Assembly (NCBI RefSeq): GCF_001640025.1
Contig: NC_031673.1
Coordinates: 1,860,001 to 1,924,000 of the forward strand
Direction: 5' to 3'
Origin: Sugiyamaella lignohabitans
Lineage: Eukaryota; Ascomycota; Dipodascomycetes; Dipodascales; Trichomonascaceae
Length of the DNA: 64,000 nucleotides
Position numbers and translations under genes: made by a program. The notes beneath the pieces were generated by a model, which saw nothing but the letters and a program-made list of their open reading frames with translations, did no database searches and was not told where the DNA came from. Positions 59,368 through 64,000 of this stretch are shown here, in pieces (within the stretch, counting starts at the first letter, position 1; each line of letters starts with the position of its first letter).

Positions 59368-61246
59368 ATGGCGTCAATTCCTGGTAAGTTTCGGGAATTA
59401 TGATTGGTAGTGTGGTTATAAGAGGTTTCTGGTGAAGAAAATTTCAGATCTGAATGTGATTGTCAGATGTCCACGTGTGACTAGAACCATCGATCCAGTG
59501 AAAGATGCAGTTGACGGTTGAAATTATAAAGTGAATGTGAACATTCCAAATTTATGTCTCCACTCTCATTAGAGCACTCTTCTTCCCCCAAAGATCAATT
59601 AATTATCCTGAACTCGGCGGTCCAAGCAATCTCCTGCGAAGCAGGAGCCACGGGGTCTGGGGCGGAGCCCCAGCCGCCGGAGGCAAGACCCTCACCCCTG
59701 AGATATGATTCAGAAAACTAACAAATTAGTTAATGTCAAGCATGCAGGCAAGAAATATGAGGTGGACATTGATCCCAGTGATAATGGTCTCACTTTTAAG
59801 ATGCAGTTATTTTCGCTGACGGGCGTGCCTCCTGACAGACAGAAGATTCTCGTGAAGGGCGGTCAGCTGAAAGACGATGCTGAATTGTCAAGTTTGAATA
59901 TCAAGCCTAATCACACGTTTATGATGCTGGGTACTGTTGGAGAATTGAAAGCTCCTGAGAAGAAAATGGTTTTTGCTGAAGATATGACGGACCGTCAGCT
60001 CGTACAGTCCGGCATGGTCAAGACACCTAATGGATTGGTTAACATGGGTAACACGTGTTATGCCAATTCCTCTTTACAGGCATTGAGAACGGTTCCCGAA
60101 CTACAAACTGCCTTGAACACTTATAAGGGAGGAATCATTAATAACCCCCAGGCACCGGATATGGCTGGTGCTTTGAGAGATTTGTATCTTAGTATGAAAG
60201 GCACTACCCAGGCATACTACCCAGTAGGATTCATCACTATGTTCAGAAAAGCATTCCCTCAATTCGACGAGCGAGATAATGAAGGTGGTTATAAACAGCA
60301 AGATGCCGAAGAGGCCTGGTCGCAACTGCTCAACACTCTGAGGCCCAAACTCGAGCTCGAACCTGCTGCGTCGTCTTCAGCAGTTGCTGGTACTGAAAGT
60401 GCTAGTAACAACGCAAACTCGAGTTTTGTGGATCAGTATTTCGGTGGATCGTTTGAAACGGTTTTAAAGTGTAATGAGGATGGGTCGACTGACGAGCCAC
60501 GACCTGGTCATGAGACGTTTCTCAAGCTGGATTGTCATATCACTATTTCGACCAATTTCTTGAGAGACGGATTATTGGCCGGTTTGGAGGAGAAGATCGA
60601 GAAACACAGCGATTCGCTGGGCCGCAACGCTCAATTTACCCTGTCCCGTAAGATCTCGCGACTGCCAAAGTACCTGACTGTGCATTACATTCGATTTTTC
60701 TGGCGTAGAGATACTCAAAAGAAGAGTAAAATTCTCAGAAAAGTGGCGTTCCCATTCACTCTGGATGTGACGGAGTTTTTATCTGACGATCTTAGAAAGA
60801 AGGTTGTTCCTGCTCGTGACCGGTTCCGCGAGGTTCAAAAGGATCAAGAGGAGCTTCGTCGTAGTGCCAAGCGTGCCAGACTTGGCGGCGAGGGTTCAAA
60901 AGCTTCAGAGACTGACGATGTCAAGGAAGATGGAACCATTTCCGATTCCCGTTTGGCTGAGTTTAAAAACCAGGTTTCACAGGCTGTTGACCCCGATCTC
61001 GCTAAAGATCCCGGTACCAATCCCTTTGGTCTGTACGAGCTGTCGGCTATTGTGACCCATGGTGGTTCAAGTGCCGACTCGGGCCATTACCAAGCTTTCA
61101 CTCGCAACGATAAAGAGCCCGGCAAATGGTGGAAGTTCAACGACGACAAAGTGACTGAGGTCGACGAGGCCAAAATTGAGACTCTGGCCGGTGGTGGCGA
61201 GTCCGACTCGGCTCTTATCCTCTTGTACCGTGCTGTATCCCTGTAG
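59368..61246 (+). CDS. UBP6: proteasome-associated deubiquitinase Ubp6/USP14 (two exons)
   Basis: Exon 1 is 59368-59383 and exon 2 is 59730-61246; joined they give 510 aa. The 346-nt intron has donor GGTAAGT, branch AACTAAC (59718-59724) and acceptor ATTAG; the new start reads MASIPVNVKHAGKKYEV. Beginning instead at the in-frame ATG at 59705 would put nine intron-coded residues before the ubiquitin-like domain. That domain (about 5-78, ending MMLGTVG) is followed by the USP domain with Cys box GNTCYANSSLQAL (C115) and His box SADSGHYQAF (H458). It removes ubiquitin at the 19S proteasome. The intron contains a GC palindrome arm. Confidence 0.92.
59614..59685 (-). repeat. GC palindrome family, right arm inside the UBP6 intron
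   Basis: The spacer remnant GGCGGTCCAAGCAAT is followed by a G-type hairpin CTCCTGC-GAA-GCAGGAG, the intact main hairpin and the end GCCGCCGGAGGCA. It is 44 nt before the 3' splice site. No left arm. Confidence 0.9.
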
Positions 61247-61286
61247 ATAATCTTCACTGTATTTTATCAGCTGGTGTCTCGGGGTC

Positions 61287-61341
61287 TGCCTCCGGCGGCT
61301 GGGGCTCCGCCCCAGACCCCGTGGCTCCTGCTTCGCAGGAG
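61287..61341 (+). repeat. GC palindrome family, single left arm between convergent UBP6 and MIC19
   Basis: Intact main hairpin and G-type second hairpin CTCCTGC-TTC-GCAGGAG. It starts 41 bp after the UBP6 stop. Confidence 0.92.
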
Positions 61342-61469
61342 TTTGCTAGGACCCTGTAGATCTGTAAAGTGCTAATATCATATGGAAGTCAAGAGCAAGA
61401 AAGAAAAGATAGTGACTGATTTGATCAAGGTTGTTCGAAAGAATGGTGTCAGAATATACATTACAATAT

Positions 61470-61928
61470 TTAACTAGATAGAGCTTCGACTTTTCTGTGG
61501 AATTCCTCAAATACCTCTTGGCACTTCAGGGGTTTGCCCTTGTTCTCTTTGAAACATGTGGCCAGAGCGTCTCTAGCAGCGGTGATCTCTTTATCAAACT
61601 TTCCACGCTTTTGTCGGGCTTCGAGGGCTGATTTCAGCTCGTCTAACTTGGCATGCAATTTGGCGCTGTCGATATCACCGAGCTTCTCCTCGGAGATTTC
61701 ACTGACCTTGGATGCCAGTGACTTGAATTCGGCCTCGCTTTCCTTTTGGATCTTCTTCAGTTCTTCGGATACTCGGTCCTGGATATGCTTTTCTGTGTAT
61801 TGAGCTCGGGTGTAGTCAGATTCTAAACTCGACTCTAATTTTCCTAGCAGAGAAGGTGACAATTCTGTAGGGGTCGATGGTAGGAACACCTTGACCTGTT
61901 CTGCTGGCTTGGATGATGAATTGCCCAT
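61470..61928 (-). CDS. MIC19: MICOS subunit Mic19 (Aim13)
   Basis: 152 aa. The start MGNSSSKPAEQ is a typical N-myristoylation signal. A Glu/Lys-rich coiled-coil middle (about 45-120) is followed by a C-terminal CHCH-like part with C125 and C136 (Cx10C) in ATCFKENKGKPLKCQEVFEEF. This is the pattern of yeast Mic19, a peripheral subunit of the MICOS complex that holds crista junctions. The two cysteines are thought to be redox active in yeast. Confidence 0.92.
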   Translation of the reverse strand: MGNSSSKPAEQVKVFLPSTPTELSPSLLGKLESSLESDYTRAQYTEKHIQDRVSEELKKIQKESEAEFKSLASKVSEISEEKLGDIDSAKLHAKLDELKSALEARQKRGKFDKEITAARDALATCFKENKGKPLKCQEVFEEFHRKVEALSS

Positions 61929-63223
61929 TTTTTATGCTATATCGTGCCAGCCGGTTTCTGCTGCTGCTACTACTCTACTCAATCGTAAATGTCGTGAAGT
62001 TAGCCAATCGAAGATCTTGGAGGGTAACAGATCGCCAATTTCCACTACGCCGCACGCGCCGCGCTCAGGGGGTTGGCTGTGTTCTGGTACCATATATTTC
62101 AATCCCACTCCTCTGTCTCCTAATTATCATTATCTAATTTATTCTCTATTTCTACTTTATTTCCTGTTTTTTCTTTCATTATCCTACTTGCTATTTCTTC
62201 TGGGCCGAGTCCCCAATAGTTATTCATGTAATATGTAAGCACTACTTTTAGAACGGACTGACAACAATGCTTCCAGACAGAGGTTATTAATTTCTTACAA
62301 TTACAATGATCCAAAATCCGGGTGGCATCCAGAACTTCTTTAGCACTTCAATGCCTATCAGCAGTACCTTATTAGTAATCCAACTGTATGTTTGCAGAGA
62401 ACCAGTGGCCTGCTACTTAGATTTTCTGTGGTTTAACCTTTAGTATTAAATAAAAAGGCACCGCGTTCGAAGTAGACGGCTTTACAATGTGTCTGCTCGT
62501 TGTCTTGAATATGAAAATTGACATTGCAAGTTCCCAGCAGTTCCACTTAATTTCTCGAACTAGAACGGTCGCAGGTAGGTGTAACTGGAAGTACCTGTCT
62601 GTGAGGATCTCTATATGCGATTGAAATATCTCGACAGTGGTTATAGTCCAGATCAAACCTAATTTCCAAAGATATCAATGATGTCACCTAGATCTATGGA
62701 TACTTGTGAAATCATATAAATATGGCCTCATTATTCTGATTGTGGTATAATGATGCTAATAATGGATGCTAATAATGGACAGAATATACCATAGACCATA
62801 TAATGTTTTCAACATTATTCTTCTGCTCACAATCAATACTGGTACTCTAGAACAGACTCCTATCTCTTTCCTGTGCTAGCCCTCCCGATATTCTTACAAT
62901 TAAAGGGTACGACTCTCTTAAGTATCTTTACGAATCGGTATGGCTAAAAAGTAAATGCATCTTTAATACCTGCAGCATCTGGCATTTTCCTAAATTAAGG
63001 TTTGCTGGTATATAAAGCATATAACGGTCTCAGCGCTGCTTGTCTCATCATTATCTCGATTTCTGTGCTACCTATCTCCCTATTCTCCTCAACGGAAACC
63101 TTTTTTTTCTTAACTTGTCCACTCTAGTACTCAGTATATTCTCACAATGCTATAACGGTTTCCCTGCTGTTAAGGTCTAACCTGCATTACATCTCTTGCA
63201 CATGCACATGGATCCCGTGATCG
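61929..63223. other. 1.3-kb intergenic region with an orphan promoter-like segment
   Basis: Upstream of MIC19 and downstream of the resolvase gene. It holds a duplicated GATGCTAATAATG (near 62751-62777) and, at 63009-63016, TATATAAA followed by a pyrimidine-rich leader. The next ATG (63149) opens only two codons. No gene is supported. Confidence 0.5.
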
Positions 63224-63363
63224 TGCCTCCGGCGGCTGGGGCTCTGCCCCAGACCCCGTGGCTCCTCTCGCTCCGCTCGAGTCGTTTTTCGTCGACGGTC
63301 CCAGCAATCTCCTGCGAAGCAGGAGCTACGGGGTCTGGGGCGGAGCCCCAGCCGCCGGAGGCA
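63224..63363. repeat. GC palindrome, complete copy
   Basis: Left arm S type (loop TCT), spacer TTTTTCGTCGACGGTCCCAG, right arm G type (CTCCTGC-GAA-GCAGGAG). It ends 14 bp from the stop codon of the resolvase gene, the closest of all copies. Confidence 0.93.
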
Positions 63364-63376
63364 GCAGCACCGGGAA

Positions 63377-64000
63377 TCAGCGTAGTAGATTATGTACATC
63401 CAGGTTAGAATGGAGGTTGCGGTGGACGAGGGCCCGGTTAGTTTGCCAGTGGGTCCATGCGACCGCCTGTAGGAGGCTGTCGCAGAGGTCGTCGCGCTTT
63501 TTGAGTCGGGTGGCTTGGTTGTGGAAGTCGGATATGACATTGTCGGCGAACTGTACTGGCACGTCTGTGGCATCGGAACCAGTGGTGGTTGATATGTGGT
63601 CCAGCCACTTATCGACAACGGCTACTTTGGCTTTTTTGGTTCGGGCGTATCTCTGTGAGGGACTGAGCTTTTTGACTGTTGGTTGAGCATCGTCTCCAAC
63701 CCAGTATGAAGTGACTTTGGCTGGCGACACGCTCTCTGTGAAACATGTTCTATCGTTGGCTAGTAGAGCATGGAGCATTCCTTCTAAAACATTGATCTGT
63801 GCTATTACCTCGGGAACACTACGAGACCCGCCAGATCTCATTCTCTGCTGTTCGATCAGCACCACGTCCATGCCAACTGAATCGTGCAGCTTTTTTATTA
63901 GTTCAATGGCCATTGATGCAAAATGCGGTTGCTCAAATGCTTTCGGTGTGTTCCACCCATTGAGCTCGAAAACCGACCATTTATTCACTGTTGGCAATTC
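63377..64000 (-). CDS. CCE1: mitochondrial Holliday junction resolvase, Cce1/Ydc2 family (5' end outside window)
   Basis: About 207 C-terminal residues are visible; the frame stays open through the window edge, and the TTG at 63997 is an internal leucine codon. The family core is VVLIEQQRMRSGGSRSVPEV, where the acidic residue after VVLI is a likely metal ligand. It is followed by the helix INVLEGMLHALL and, near the C-terminus, KKDDLCDSLLQAVAWTHWQ with the acidic D..D pair expected for the RNase H-like fold. The enzyme cuts four-way junctions in mitochondrial DNA. Confidence 0.88.
   Translation of the reverse strand, partial: ELPTVNKWSVFELNGWNTPKAFEQPHFASMAIELIKKLHDSVGMDVVLIEQQRMRSGGSRSVPEVIAQINVLEGMLHALLANDRTCFTESVSPAKVTSYWVGDDAQPTVKKLSPSQRYARTKKAKVAVVDKWLDHISTTTGSDATDVPVQFADNVISDFHNQATRLKKRDDLCDSLLQAVAWTHWQTNRALVHRNLHSNLDVHNLLR

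Noticed and set aside
59705..59729. UBP6 start at the ATG at 59705
   Set aside because: The nine codons cover a branch site and acceptor (AACTAAC...TTAG) and give no family-like N-terminus; the spliced start does.
1..64000. CRISPR array or rRNA genes
   Set aside because: The repeats are inverted and dispersed, not regularly spaced direct repeats; nothing resembles rRNA. The organism is a eukaryote.

Overview
The window is nuclear DNA of a budding yeast (Saccharomycotina). The evidence is compact, mostly single-exon genes for yeast-type proteins (Rrp1, Mcd4, Mlp1/TPR, Prp40, Ubp6, Mic19, Sec11, Arc19, Itt1, Cce1) and spliceosomal introns with GTAAGT/GTACGT/GTAGGT donors and CTAAC branch sites. 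In all seven coding introns I could define, the branch site lies only about 7-11 nt before the 3' AG. That, together with a mitochondrial-type 3-hydroxyacyl-CoA dehydrogenase, an ExgD-like glucanase and a questin-oxidase-like gene, points to an early-diverging lineage (Yarrowia / Trichomonascaceae / Dipodascaceae side of the tree; Sugiyamaella-like is my guess) rather than Saccharomyces. I cannot name the species from sequence alone.

Layout. 0-8 kb: lipid/redox enzymes (HADH, SDR, hotdog thioesterase), a low-complexity secreted protein and an unknown membrane protein. 9-20 kb: an exo-beta-1,3-glucanase anchored in the membrane, a small coiled-coil protein, an MFS transporter and an unknown, probably mitochondrial, protein. 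20-33 kb: a three-exon nuclear-basket nucleoporin (2094 aa), the GPI-anchor enzyme Mcd4 and a two-exon J-domain protein. 32.6-37.4 kb: a gene-poor stretch with several tandem repeats and a long pyrimidine-rich tract. 37-54 kb: a lipid-kinase-like protein, a questin-oxidase-like protein, Rrp1, an RRM protein, an OPT oligopeptide transporter, an aldo-keto reductase, a BAHD-type acyltransferase, tRNA-Thr(AGT) and an RBR ubiquitin ligase. 54-64 kb: Arc19, Prp40, Sec11, Ubp6, Mic19 and the end of a Cce1-type resolvase. In total I support 26 protein genes (one cut by the window edge) and one tRNA. Six are spliced, and their correct ends are visible only after joining exons.

The most striking feature is not a gene. 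A GC-rich palindromic element begins TGCCTCC, ends GGAGGCA and contains nested hairpins. It recurs 22 times in 64 kb: 12 complete inverted pairs and 10 single arms. No copy interrupts a coding exon, one lies inside the UBP6 intron, and about 12 sit within about 120 bp downstream of a stop codon, often between convergent genes. Copies differ by paired, compensating changes in the hairpin stems. It may be a mobile fold-back element, a transcription-end/insulator element, or a mobile element co-opted for that role; the sequence alone does not decide.

The genes are mostly housekeeping and do not form one pathway. Groupings worth noting are the lipid-metabolism enzymes at the left end, the divergent pairs ARC19/PRP40 and SEC11/UBP6, and the convergent pairs MLP1/MCD4, OPT/AKR, PRP40/SEC11 and UBP6/MIC19.
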